Position numbers and translations under genes: made by a program. From Mycolicibacterium tokaiense (GTDB lineage: Bacteria; Actinomycetota; Actinomycetes; Mycobacteriales; Mycobacteriaceae), in the NCBI RefSeq assembly GCF_010725885.1, contig NZ_AP022600.1, positions 5,146,001 to 5,210,000 on the forward strand: a DNA stretch of 64,000 nucleotides. The letters are read 5' to 3'. The notes under the pieces were generated by a model. It searched no databases. It was not told the origin of the DNA and saw only the letters and a program-made list of their open reading frames with translations. Within the stretch, counting starts at the first letter, position 1. Each line of letters begins with the position of its first letter. Shown in pieces: positions 1 through 10,483 of the stretch.

Positions 1-276
1 GGGCAGCGCATTGGGGGGCAGGCCGAACCGGACCGGATCGAACAGCACCGGGTCGATGAAACCACCACGCTTGCAATAGGTCCGATCAGGAACTTTGGGG
101 TCCGGATCGAAGTAATCCTCGATCAGCCAGTGGGAGGGAGGTACATCACCGATGGCATCCCGGCCACCGATCACGGTGCGCCAATAGCCGTCCAGCCCGG
201 GCTCGCCCGGATAAATGGCCGTCATCCCGATCACGGCGACCGGGGTGGCTGATGCGTGCTTTTCGGGTTCGGTCAT
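1..276 (-). CDS. PfaA-like polyketide/PUFA synthase, N-terminal fragment (partial)
   Basis: Only the first 92 codons are visible; the gene runs off the left edge. Translation from the ATG at 276 begins MTEPEKHASATPVAVIGM and continues with the opening of a beta-ketoacyl synthase domain (VAVIGMTAIYPGEPGLDGYW, then a DPDPKVPDRTYCKRGGFID stretch). This is the usual start of the large KS-AT-ACP-KR subunit (PfaA type) of polyunsaturated fatty acid or related iterative polyketide synthases. The start is supported by a GAGAGGTG ribosome-binding site just upstream. The gene lies 28 bp downstream of pfaD on the same strand, so the two are probably co-transcribed. The active-site cysteine and all later domains are outside the window, so the product class rests on the N-terminus and the PfaD neighbour. 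Confidence 0.8.
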   Translation of the reverse strand, partial: MTEPEKHASATPVAVIGMTAIYPGEPGLDGYWRTVIGGRDAIGDVPPSHWLIEDYFDPDPKVPDRTYCKRGGFIDPVLFDPVRFGLPPNALP

Positions 277-304
277 GACACCTCTCATAGGCCGGACGAC
301 AACA

Positions 305-1924
305 TCATCCGAGGGGACGCGGTCGGAAGTCGAAGGTGTGAGCCGGCATCGCGACACCGGCGGCACGTAGCTGCCCGGCGCGTGTCACGGTCGCGGCGCC
401 TTCGAGCAGGTTGAGCGCAATCTGGCGGACCGAGCGCGTCTCGACGGGCTCGAGAAAAGAACCGCGCACCCAGTCGTTGAACGCCCCCATCGCCGGACCG
501 CACCAGATCTGATAATCAGCACGCCGGTCGGCGTGGCCGTCGCGGGCCCACTGCGACCCCATGAACAGGTACCACCGAAACACCAGCGCCATCAGATGTT
601 TGGGATCGGCCCGGGCGCGCTCCACTTCCCGGGGGTCGGCACGGGTGAAAAACGCCTCGGTCTCGGCCCAGATGTCGTCCACGTCGCGGCCCAGCACTGT
701 CTTTTCCAGAGTCCTCAGCTCATCGATCGGGGCGTCGTCGAACGACGTGTAACGCCGGTAGAATTCACCCAGGCGTTGTCCGCGCTGGGCGAACATGGTG
801 CCGCGCTTGAGTACCTGCACCGTCACCCCCATCTCGAACATGTCCGAGGCGGGCGCCATTGCCACGTCGGTGGACTGGGCCAGGGCCAGCAGGGCCCGCG
901 CGTCAACGGACAGTCCGCTTTCCACAGCGGACTGGTTCACCGAGCCGGTCAGCACGTAGTCGGCGCCGCAGGCGAACGCCGCCGCCACCGCCGCGGGTGT
1001 GCCGATCCCGCCGGCAGCGCCAACCCTGGGCAGCACCGCATACCCGTGCTGGGCGGCGATCTCGTCGCGCAAGCCGATCAGCCGAGGCAGGAGAACGGTC
1101 AACGCGCGGTTGTCGGTATGCCCACCCGAGTCCGCCTCGGCGGTGATGTCCTCGGCGATCGGGATCCCGGCAGCCAAGTGGGCTTCATCGTCGGTGAGCC
1201 GGCCCTCGGCGACCAGCGCCCGCAGTATCGGCTCGGGCGCGGGTGAGAGGAAGTGGCGCGCCACCTCGTCCCTGGAGACTTTGGCGAATATGCGTCCTGC
1301 GCGCTCGATCTGACCGTTTGAGTTGCGTCGCAACCCTTTCGCGGCATAGAGCACGATGGCCGGGGTGAGGCGCATGAACGCCGACGCCGAGACGTACCGC
1401 ACCCCGAGGCGGTGAAAGAGGTCGACGGTGGCGAGTTCGAGCCGGTCATCGTGGATGTTGTGGATCAGGTTGGCACCCCATCCGCCTACACCGGGTCCGA
1501 GGGCGGCGGTGATCTCATTGACCCCCACCTCGATGGCGCCGAGATCCAGTCCTGCGCTTCCGAAGAAGGCCATGACCCCGGCGCGAACCCCTTCGATGGT
1601 CATCCCCGCGGTGGCGATACCGCGCGCCATCTCTCCGATGACGTAGGGGAACCGCACCCGGTGGGCGGTGGTGAAAGCCCTTCCTCCCAGCCATTCGGGA
1701 TACAGAGCAGGCAGGACCGCCAGCACCTCGTGGCGCATGATCTCCGGCGTCAGCAGACCCGCGTCATCGAGCAGCACGGCTCGCGGCCCATGGCTGGAAC
1801 TCACCACAGCCACCGGCCTGCGGATCGCCGTGAGCGCCTCGGTGACGTCCGTTCGATCACGCGATGCCGCTGAGGCCTCATTCACATAATCAGACGTAGT
1901 CAGCGCTCCCCGCACGGTCGGCAC
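305..1924 (-). CDS. pfaD: PfaD-family enoyl reductase (PUFA/polyketide biosynthesis)
   Basis: This is an FMN-dependent enoyl reductase of the nitropropane-dioxygenase-like TIM-barrel type, which acts in trans on acyl chains bound to a PfaA-type synthase. The family signature is clear. The barrel contains a GAAGGIGTPAAVAAAFACGA flavin-binding stretch and TGSVNQSAVESG. The C-terminal part carries the PfaD hallmarks DMFEMGVTVQVLKRGTMF, MALVFRWYLFMGSQWA and YQIWCGPAMGAFNDWVRGS. The length of about 540 residues fits the family. The start is uncertain: the frame stays open to an ATG at 2047, but homology begins near the DRTDVTEALTAIRRPVAVV segment, and GTG codons at 1924, 1915 and 1885 are better placed; I chose 1924. 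The PfaA-like gene follows directly. Such gene pairs make long-chain polyunsaturated or hydroxylated acyl products; the product here is unknown. Confidence 0.88.
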   Translation of the reverse strand: MPTVRGALTTSDYVNEASAASRDRTDVTEALTAIRRPVAVVSSSHGPRAVLLDDAGLLTPEIMRHEVLAVLPALYPEWLGGRAFTTAHRVRFPYVIGEMARGIATAGMTIEGVRAGVMAFFGSAGLDLGAIEVGVNEITAALGPGVGGWGANLIHNIHDDRLELATVDLFHRLGVRYVSASAFMRLTPAIVLYAAKGLRRNSNGQIERAGRIFAKVSRDEVARHFLSPAPEPILRALVAEGRLTDDEAHLAAGIPIAEDITAEADSGGHTDNRALTVLLPRLIGLRDEIAAQHGYAVLPRVGAAGGIGTPAAVAAAFACGADYVLTGSVNQSAVESGLSVDARALLALAQSTDVAMAPASDMFEMGVTVQVLKRGTMFAQRGQRLGEFYRRYTSFDDAPIDELRTLEKTVLGRDVDDIWAETEAFFTRADPREVERARADPKHLMALVFRWYLFMGSQWARDGHADRRADYQIWCGPAMGAFNDWVRGSFLEPVETRSVRQIALNLLEGAATVTRAGQLRAAGVAMPAHTFDFRPRPLG

Positions 1925-2485
1925 TCTAACCGCAAAATTTACGGCAGGGTTGGTTTTGTGCGACTCAGTCGCATTGCGGCAACACCGCGCTAGAGCACAA
2001 GTTTGCTGCCCAAGTGCATTGACACCGTGAGGTACGTGTTCTCGCAAACGCTGGCTTGAGTTGGGCGCGGAGACCTGTCACATGACAAAAGCCCTGATCA
2101 GACAGCTGTCCAAAATAGATGCATGCGTCACGAAGCCGTTTACTTAGCGACTTGCCCCGGTGGTGACGCGGCCGTCTTTCCGCCACGTGGCCGCACCTGC
2201 CGCAGGACCGTCCTGAAACTGGCGCCTGCCAGCAGCGCAACCACACAGAGCAGCCGTCGCCGACCGTCCCGACTCATCGAACCGGACCTGCCGCGAAGGT
2301 GACGCCATCAACCCACCTCAGCATCCACGCGCAGACGCGCGCCCCATCACGATCAGAGTTTGCCGAGCGTGTCATCGAACTTTGCAGCGCGATAAGCGAA
2401 GTCGCGTGTTTGCGGAAAACTCATCGGCGCCAGTGTCACTTCGGCGTAGCATGCGCCTTTCGGGATCACCCGCGGGGGAACAAGG
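1925..2485. other. Intergenic region between pfaD and the rml operon
   Basis: About 560 bases separate the divergent pfaD and repeat-protein genes. I see no convincing coding frame: translations here lack recognisable domains and normal codon bias. It must hold two divergent promoters. No DosR-like site or clear inverted repeat was noticed. Confidence 0.5.
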
Positions 2486-4167
2486 ATGTCGATGAATCCG
2501 GTTCGGGCCAGAAGTCGCGCCATTGCTGCAGCGTTGGCCACGAGTGCACTCGTGGCCGCCCCGCTGCACACAGCGCCGGTGGCGGGCGCCACCTGTTTTT
2601 CGATCTTCGGGATCGGCAACGGGAACGGCTGTACCAGCAATCTCACCAGTTACGCCATCGCCATCGGTGAAGGGGCGCAGGCAGATGCGGGCACCGGCTT
2701 CTTCGGCGGGGCCCTTGCGATCGGCGACGCCGCCAGCGCCGCGGTGTCGGCGAGCCTGTTCTCCTTCACCACCGCGGTGGGAAACAGCGCGGCGGCGAAC
2801 GCGCTCACGTCGTTCTTCAGCCTGGCGGGACAGTTCGGTCCGGGTACCGCGTCGATGATCGGCACACTCAGCATGGCCCTCGGCTTGTCTCCCGGGACCG
2901 GACCACAGACTTCCAGCGTCATCGGTGCCGGAAACCTCGCAGTACAGCTCGGCCCGGGTAGCTCGGCCGCACTCGGTGGCCTGAACCTCGTTCTCGGTGT
3001 CGGCAACGGCACCGGGTCGCTCTACCCCGAGCCCACCGGAACCAGCGGCGTCGCCAACCTCGTCGTGCAGCTGGGCCCGGGCATCGCATCGGCCATCGGA
3101 CTGCTCAATCTTGCTCTCGGAGTTTCCCCCGGTGGCACCGGGGCGCAATCCACCACGGCCGGCCTGCTGAGCAGCCTGGCCCTCAACCTGTTCGGCAACG
3201 GCACCGTGCTGGTGCAGAACTTCTTCGGAGGGGCGCTGAACCTCCTCAGCGACAGCGCGGTGGAAGTGGCCGGCATCCTGGCCACCGCGGCGAACTTCCT
3301 GGGCAGCAGCAACAGAGTGGTTGTGGAGGCCGGGACCTCGCTGTTGGCAGCGGCGTTCAACTTCTTCGGCAGCAACAACATCGTCAGGGCCGTAGGGCCG
3401 CTGGCCGTGGCGGCCTCGGTTCTGCAGAACGGCGCCTCGCTGCTGCAGTCCGGTCCGGGCATCGCGCTCGGGCTGATCTTCTCCCCGGTGAGCAGCGCCG
3501 CGGGCGCGGCGTCGCGGGCCCTCGACACCGCGTCGTCGGCGGCCTCCACCGGAGATGGCGAGACCGCGCTGCGCGCGCTGTCCCGAGCCCCTGCAGATGT
3601 GGTGAACGCCTTCCTGTACGGCCATGATCCCGACGGCGCGGACGGACCCGGGGCGGCCTGGCCAGGTCTGCTCTCCGCCGACCACCCATTGCACCAGCTG
3701 CTCGTCGCCGTCCCCCGTGCCATCTCGGACGCGTTCGGCATCCCTACCGGTAGCACCGGGACCATCGCGTCAAACGAACCGGACGAGGCATCCGTCGACA
3801 CCGTCGACACCACGCCACCCGCTGCCGCGGAGCCCGGGGAATCGGACGCCGCGCCCACTGGCCACGATGAATCCCCGGCGACCGATGACGACCAGCTCGC
3901 GGCGCCAGTCGATGACGAGACCGAAATCGACACCGAAGCAAACACTTCCAATGAAGTCGTCAGCGAAGAAGCATTCGGTGACGACACTGCGCCCACGGTG
4001 GATCCGGCCGCCGAAGATGATGATGAGACCATCGACGACAGCTTCACCGACGGGGACAACACAAACGACGACCAGGCCACCGACACGTCTGTAGAGCCCT
4101 CAGCGGAACCGCCATCGGAGCCGACCGCCGGCACCGACACCGACACCGACACCGAGGACAGCGCGCA

Positions 4168-4171
<4 letters not shown>
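2486..4171 (+). CDS. Secreted repeat protein with acidic tail, first gene of the rml operon
   Basis: I do not recognise a named family. The 561-residue product starts with an Arg-containing N-terminus and a hydrophobic stretch ending near PVAGA (residues 12-35), which looks like a cleavable signal peptide. Residues 50-400 are rich in Gly, Ala, Leu and Ser and contain at least three imperfect repeats of the pattern QxGPGxxSxIGxLxxxLGxxPG (about residues 116-139, 154-177 and 195-219, spacing about 40). Further G-N-F-L rich segments follow ([20 protein letters not shown]). The last 150 residues form a low-complexity, very acidic D/E/T/S tail ending in repeated TD. The composition suggests a surface beta-helix or fibre with a disordered tail, possibly glycosylated; that is inference. 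The stop overlaps the rmlA start by 4 bp, implying translational coupling. An ATG at 2492 is an alternative start with better ribosome-site spacing. Confidence 0.75.
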
Positions 4172-6050
<1,879 letters not shown>

Positions 6051-6068
6051 CGAAGTGGCGGAACAACG

Positions 6069-7505
6069 TTGACTGGCTATGGAAAGATCCTGAGCGGCAC
6101 GGAGACCCCGATTCCGGGGTTGACGGTGTGGGAGCTCCCGGTGCATGGCGACAACCGGGGGTGGTTCAAGGAGAACTGGCAGCGCAGCAAGATGATGGCA
6201 GCCGGCATGCCGGACTTCGGGCCTGTGCAACACAATGTTTCCTTCAACGACGCCGTCGGCACCACCCGCGGCATCCACGCCGAGCCGTGGGACAAGTTCG
6301 TCTCGGTGGCCGCCGGACGGGTACACGGCGCCTGGGTGGATCTACGGCGCGGGTCGACATTCGGCACCGTGTTCACCGCCGAACTCGATCCGTCGCGGGC
6401 TGTCTTCGTTCCTCGCGGTGTGGGCAACTCCTTCCAGACGCTGGAACCGGGCACCGTCTTCACCTATCTGGTCAACGATCACTACAGCCCCGACATCAGC
6501 TATCCGAGCGTGCATCCCGGCGATCCGGCCCTGGCCATCGATTGGCCGGTCCCACTGGATCGCGCTGAACTGTCCGCCAAAGACCGCACAGCGGCGCCGC
6601 TGGCCGACATCACCCCGGTGGAGCCCCGAAAGACGTTGGTGCTGGGCGCATCCGGACAACTGGGCCGTGCCTTGCGGGAGAGCTATGCAGATGCCTCACA
6701 CGTCGAGTTCGCCGACCGCACCGCCTTCGACCTGACGTCGGGCAGCTTGGAGTCCGCCCGATCGTGGCGAGATTACGACACCATCATCAACGCCGCGGCA
6801 TACACCGCAGTGGACGCCGCCGAAACTCCCACCGGACGCGCCGCCGCATGGGCGGTCAATGTCACGGGGGTCGGCGCGCTGGCCCGCATCGCTTCCGCCT
6901 ACGACCTCACCCTGGTTCACATCTCCAGCGACTACGTGTTCGACGGCGGCGCACCACGCCCCTACCGGGAAGACGACGGGCCGTCGCCACTGGGGGTTTA
7001 CGGGCAGACCAAAGCTGCCGGAGATCAGCTCGTCGCCACCGTGGCCCGGCACTACATCGTGCGTACCTCCTGGGTGGTCGGCACCGGGCGCAACTTCGTT
7101 CAGACCATGGTGTCGCTGGCCGACCGCGGCGTCGACCCGGCCGTCGTCGACGATCAGCACGGGCGCCTGACGTTCACCCCGGAACTGGCCCGGGCCATCC
7201 GCCACCTGACCGAGACCGGCGCGCCATTCGGCACCTACAACGTCACCGGGTCAGGACCGGTCTGCTCCTGGGCAGACATCGCGCGACGGACCTTTACCTC
7301 GGCCGGCCATGACCCCGACCGGGTTCGCGGGGTGTCCAGCGCCGAATACTTCAGCACGGCAACAACTCCGGTGGCACCACGACCTGCCAACAGCACACTG
7401 GATCTGGCCAAGGTCACCGCCACCGGCTTCCTGCCGGCCGATGCGACGGCGGCGCTCGATGACTATGTTCGATCGGTGTCCGCGCTCACCTCGTCGAGCC
7501 GCTGA
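6069..7505 (+). CDS. rmlCD: Fused dTDP-4-dehydrorhamnose 3,5-epimerase / reductase (RmlC-RmlD)
   Basis: One 478-residue polypeptide carries the last two steps of dTDP-L-rhamnose synthesis. Residues 1 to about 185 form an RmlC cupin: RGIHAEPWDKFV holds the expected catalytic His (His70), and YLVNDHYSP supplies the Tyr region (about 139). Residues about 188-478 form an RmlD reductase with TLVLGASGQLGRAL (193-199), NAAAYTAVDAAE, HISSDYVFDG and the YGQTKAAGD Tyr-Lys pair (311/315), and a C-terminal QHGRLTFTPELA segment. The start is a TTG at 6069; no in-frame ATG lies between it and the rmlB stop. The 3' end overlaps a convergent small gene by 43 bp. In M. tuberculosis the two activities are encoded by separate genes, whereas fused forms occur in other actinobacteria, so this set may be an accessory copy. 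Confidence 0.93.
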   Translation: MTGYGKILSGTETPIPGLTVWELPVHGDNRGWFKENWQRSKMMAAGMPDFGPVQHNVSFNDAVGTTRGIHAEPWDKFVSVAAGRVHGAWVDLRRGSTFGTVFTAELDPSRAVFVPRGVGNSFQTLEPGTVFTYLVNDHYSPDISYPSVHPGDPALAIDWPVPLDRAELSAKDRTAAPLADITPVEPRKTLVLGASGQLGRALRESYADASHVEFADRTAFDLTSGSLESARSWRDYDTIINAAAYTAVDAAETPTGRAAAWAVNVTGVGALARIASAYDLTLVHISSDYVFDGGAPRPYREDDGPSPLGVYGQTKAAGDQLVATVARHYIVRTSWVVGTGRNFVQTMVSLADRGVDPAVVDDQHGRLTFTPELARAIRHLTETGAPFGTYNVTGSGPVCSWADIARRTFTSAGHDPDRVRGVSSAEYFSTATTPVAPRPANSTLDLAKVTATGFLPADATAALDDYVRSVSALTSSSR

Positions 7506-7771
7506 GCCACCCGCGCGAGGGCGTCGTCGAAGACCTCGACTTTCTCACCGCGCTTCTCGTTGGCCGGTGCCGCTGCGCCGCGCGCACCTTCTGTCTCCAC
7601 CCGCGCGGCGCCTTGGCGACGCAGCAGGCTGAAGTTCTTCTCCCGGGCCTGCCGCAGACGGGTCTGTAGATCCTTGAGTAATTTCTCGTCCATCCGGGCC
7701 AGCGCATCGGGATGGCTCTCGGCGATCAGCGAGTTTTCCTGCGGGGTCAGGTTCACGTGGTGAGTGCTCAC
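7463..7771 (-). CDS. Small conserved hypothetical protein
   Basis: The 102-residue product begins at a GTG (VSTHHVNLTPQENSLIAESH) and is predicted mostly helical and charged: an Asp/Glu/Arg-rich helix (ARMDEKLLKDLQTRLRQARE) followed by a basic stretch and a second amphipathic helix ending VAQRLDEVSADTDRT. No membrane segment or catalytic motif is seen. Codon use and the ordered, soluble sequence argue that it is real, although its 3' end overlaps rmlCD in the convergent direction by 43 bp. Function is unknown; the helical build would fit a small coiled-coil or chaperone-like protein, but nothing specific supports this. Confidence 0.7.
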   Translation of the reverse strand: MSTHHVNLTPQENSLIAESHPDALARMDEKLLKDLQTRLRQAREKNFSLLRRQGAARVETEGARGAAAPANEKRGEKVEVFDDALARVAQRLDEVSADTDRT

Positions 7772-7899
7772 CGGGAGCTTTCTACCGCACCTGGTGGCAC
7801 GGCGCCCGCGAACCGCGCGGACTCGGACCAAATCGTGACGACCAGGCCACATCCGGTTCACCCGGCCTATCCTGAACAGGTCGGAAGGGAAACCGCATC

Positions 7900-8268
7900 A
7901 TGATCGAGGCACTTTCGGACACCCCCTCGGGCGTCACCGGCATCCGCGTCTCCGGCAGACTCACCGGGGCAGACATGAAGGCGTTCGAGCCGACCATGCA
8001 GAAGCTCCTCGACGCCGGCGAGATCCGGTTCGTCGAGGTGATCGAGCCCGACTACCAGGGCTTCGGCCCCGGCGGGCTCGCTCAAGATGCCAAACAGGGT
8101 TTTGCCGCTGTGCTGCAGCATCATTCGGCGTTCACCAGGGTGGCGGTGGTGACGGACAAGGAGTGGATCGCACACACCCTGCACGCGCTGGGCTGGATGG
8201 TTCCGGGCGAGCTCAAACTCTTCGGCTTGGACGAATTGGAGCAGGCCAAGCAGTGGGCCGCAGGCTGA
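7900..8268 (+). CDS. SpoIIAA-like STAS/SEC14-type protein
   Basis: A 122-residue soluble protein starting MIEALSDTPSGVTGIRVSGR. The alternating strand-helix pattern, with GRLTGADMKAFEPTM early, a central FAAVLQHHSAFTRVAVVTDKEW and a final LGWMVPGELKLFGLDELEQAKQW, is typical of the SpoIIAA-like (DUF3478) group of STAS-fold proteins, whose biochemical role is generally unknown. It has a clear ribosome-binding site (GGAAGGGA) before the ATG. It stands alone between two minus-strand genes, and an 11-bp inverted repeat just after its stop probably terminates it. Confidence 0.85.
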   Translation: MIEALSDTPSGVTGIRVSGRLTGADMKAFEPTMQKLLDAGEIRFVEVIEPDYQGFGPGGLAQDAKQGFAAVLQHHSAFTRVAVVTDKEWIAHTLHALGWMVPGELKLFGLDELEQAKQWAAG

Positions 8269-8283
8269 GCCCGCCTGCCCGCA

Positions 8284-8322
8284 CGATGCCCGGGCAGCCT
8301 CGACTGGCCGCCCCGGGCATCG
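8284..8322. terminator. Inverted repeat between convergent genes, likely bidirectional terminator
   Basis: CGATGCCCGGG at 8284-8294 pairs perfectly with CCCGGGCATCG at 8312-8322 around a 17-base loop. It lies between the stops of the STAS-like gene (8268) and the manganese catalase (8332). There is no T-run, as is common in mycobacteria. Confidence 0.65.
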
Positions 8323-8331
8323 ACGCCTTCG

Positions 8332-9273
8332 CTACTTGCCGAGACCCTCGGCAGCCTTGATCTCCACCTCGGCGGTCGCCTGGATCAACGCCAGCAACTC
8401 CTTGTCGAGGCCCGGAGCGAACTCTTCGCGACGTTCGGGTGCGATCGTCATCGGGAAGCCCTCGGGCATCACGGCGGTGCTGAGTTCGGTGCCGTCGTTC
8501 GACGGCGAAGCGCCGCGGTAGAGCTTGGCGGCCTGGCTCTGGTCATCGGCGCTGAAGGTGAACTGCACGCTCTGCAGCCCCTGATCCACCAGCTTCTTGA
8601 CCTCGGGGAACTGTTCGGCGTTGGTCTTGGGGATGGGCAACACCGAACCCCAGTTGACCCCGAGGCTCTCCAGCGCCTTGGCGAACGCATTCTCGTGGGC
8701 CTGGTCACGCACGATGAGGTAGGCGATGGTGGAGCGCGCTGCCTTGTTCGCCGTCATCTCGTAGATCCGGCACTTCTGCAGCCGGCCGGTGGACTCCAGC
8801 ATGAGGTTGTACAGCAGGTCCAGCACCAGGTTGCCGCTGTTGTAGACGTACGACCCCATCCAGGGGTTGCCCGCGGAGTCCACGGGCAGCGCCCCCTGCG
8901 CTCCCACCAGGTAATGGTGGATGTTGCTGTGATCCAGGGCGATCTTCAGCGGTGTGGCACCTTTGGCTCCCGGCTCGTCCACCGGATCGGTCTTCTTGCC
9001 CTTGTAATCGGGCGAGCCGTCGAGGAGTCGGGAGATGGTGGTGCCGATCAGCTCCACGTGGCTGATCTCTTCGGTGCCCACCCCTTGCAGCAGGTCCTTG
9101 TACGGCTTGGCCATCGGGTCGCCGCGAAAGTTGATGGACTGGAAGAGGTACTGCATCATCGTGCGCATCTCACCGAACTGTCCGCCCAGGCCTTCTTGCA
9201 GCGCATTGGCCGCAGCAGGGTCGGGCTCGTCGATGGCGATTTCGTTGATCAGTTGTTCTGTGTGCAGGTACAC
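8332..9273 (-). CDS. Manganese (non-haem) catalase
   Basis: This enzyme breaks down hydrogen peroxide with a dimanganese centre in a four-helix bundle. The translation from the GTG at 9273 (VYLHTEQLINEIAIDEPDPA) gives 313 residues and a near-canonical sequence: EMRTMMQYLFQSINFRG, GTEEISHVELIGTTI, LDHSNIHHYLVGAQGALP, and VRDQAHENAFAKALESLGVNW, which provide the Glu and His ligands. The C-terminus contains the usual LPIPKTNAEQFPEVKKL segment. A strong GAGGAGAG ribosome site precedes the GTG. The longer upstream frame to 9387 has no family similarity and was excluded. The gene is monocistronic; 225 bases upstream contain only its promoter and the end of the LysR gene. Confidence 0.95.
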   Translation of the reverse strand: MYLHTEQLINEIAIDEPDPAAANALQEGLGGQFGEMRTMMQYLFQSINFRGDPMAKPYKDLLQGVGTEEISHVELIGTTISRLLDGSPDYKGKKTDPVDEPGAKGATPLKIALDHSNIHHYLVGAQGALPVDSAGNPWMGSYVYNSGNLVLDLLYNLMLESTGRLQKCRIYEMTANKAARSTIAYLIVRDQAHENAFAKALESLGVNWGSVLPIPKTNAEQFPEVKKLVDQGLQSVQFTFSADDQSQAAKLYRGASPSNDGTELSTAVMPEGFPMTIAPERREEFAPGLDKELLALIQATAEVEIKAAEGLGK

Positions 9274-9498
9274 GGCTCTCCTCGGGATCGAGGTTCGGGG
9301 CCGACCTGTGTCATCAGGTTGACGAACTCCGGATCTGGAAGCGTCGGCCCGGCAGTAGTGCCCGCGAGGATTGGGTTCAAACGTCACGGCGCAAAATCCT
9401 CCGGGTGAGCCAGGCGTTCACCACCGGGTTGGCCCGACCTGCGATGGCGCTGGTGATCGGCAACGGACCGCGCGAGAGCGCGCCCCTCTCAACCACTT

Positions 9499-10410
9499 TC
9501 ACCGCAGACTTCGACTGGGTGACGTGCAGCCTGCGATGTCGTGCAGAATTCCCACGATCCGGGTGATCAGCTGGTCGTGAGCAGAGTGCGGCCAGGCGGC
9601 CACCAGATCGACGCCCAGGCGGCGCGGCAGCAACGGACGATAAACCACACCCCCGATGTCGAGCGTCGCGGTCGGCGCCGGCACGATCGCCACCCCCAGC
9701 CCCGCCGCCACCAGCGTCACCAGCGTCGAGGTCTCCTCCACTTCGTGGCGGACCCGGGGGATGAAACCGGCGTCGTCGCACACCCCTGCCACCAGCGAAC
9801 CCATCACCGAGCGGCCACCACCGACATGGCCCACGAAGTCCTCGTCGCCCAGGTCGGCCGGCCGTACCGTTTTGCGCCGGCTCAGCCGATGCCGCTCCGG
9901 CAACGCAACCAGGAGCGCGTCACGGCGGATCACCGCCGTCGACAGGCCGGGGTCGGTCACCGGTGGCCGCAGCAGTCCCAGGTCGATCTCCCCCGATCCC
10001 AGTGCAGCCTGCTGCGCGGGGGCCAGCATCTCACCGCGGACGCGGACGTCCACGTCGGGCAGCAGATCGGCAAGGGTGCGGACAAGGCGCGGCAGAACGG
10101 AATAGGTGGCCGATCCGACGCATCCGATGGTGATGCGGCCGGTGGTGCCGTCGGCGACCCGGCGGGCCAGGTCGGCGGCATCGTCGACGGCCGCCAGGAT
10201 GGTCACCGTACGCTCCAGGAACGCCGCTCCGGCCGCGGTCAGTTCCACACTGCGGGTGGAGCGAGTCAGCAGGTCAACCCCCAGTTCGCGCTCGAGTTGC
10301 CGGATCTGTTGTGACAACGGGGGCTGGGCGATGAGCAGCCGCTGGGCGGCGCGGCCGAAGTGCAACTCCTCGGCGACGGCGCGGAAGTACCGCAGATGGC
10401 GCAATTCCAT
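9499..10410 (-). CDS. LysR-type transcriptional regulator of the beta-ketoadipate genes
   Basis: A 303-residue LysR regulator. Residues 1-60 are the winged helix-turn-helix (MELRHLRYFRAVAEELHFGR, then AAQRLLIAQPPLSQQIRQLE), and residues about 90-295 are the periplasmic-binding-protein-like effector domain (GRITIGCVGSATYSVLPRLV). It is divergent from pcaF with 73 bp between them, the standard layout in which a LysR protein controls the adjacent catabolic operon and itself. By position it probably responds to an aromatic-degradation intermediate such as cis,cis-muconate or beta-ketoadipate (CatR/PcaQ-type roles); the inducer is inferred, not seen. Confidence 0.9.
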   Translation of the reverse strand: MELRHLRYFRAVAEELHFGRAAQRLLIAQPPLSQQIRQLERELGVDLLTRSTRSVELTAAGAAFLERTVTILAAVDDAADLARRVADGTTGRITIGCVGSATYSVLPRLVRTLADLLPDVDVRVRGEMLAPAQQAALGSGEIDLGLLRPPVTDPGLSTAVIRRDALLVALPERHRLSRRKTVRPADLGDEDFVGHVGGGRSVMGSLVAGVCDDAGFIPRVRHEVEETSTLVTLVAAGLGVAIVPAPTATLDIGGVVYRPLLPRRLGVDLVAAWPHSAHDQLITRIVGILHDIAGCTSPSRSLR

Positions 10411-10445
10411 TAGGACTTCCCAGCTATCAATGATGCCGATTTGAG

Positions 10446-10457
10446 TATTTCAGAATA
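10446..10457. promoter_or_regulatory. Candidate LysR operator in the divergent promoter
   Basis: TATTTCAGAATA is a short interrupted palindrome in an A/T-rich island within otherwise GC-rich DNA, midway between the LysR gene and pcaF. It is compatible with a T-N11-A LysR box. Confidence 0.4.
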
Positions 10458-10483
10458 TCTCCAGGCCGGCCTACCGTCGAGGC

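Noticed and set aside
2299..3694. Long open frames on both strands over the repeat-protein gene, including a 440-residue minus-strand frame
   Set aside because: Composition is Arg/Gly-rich with no domain; they mirror the GC-rich third positions of the plus-strand gene, which has a signal peptide and repeats.
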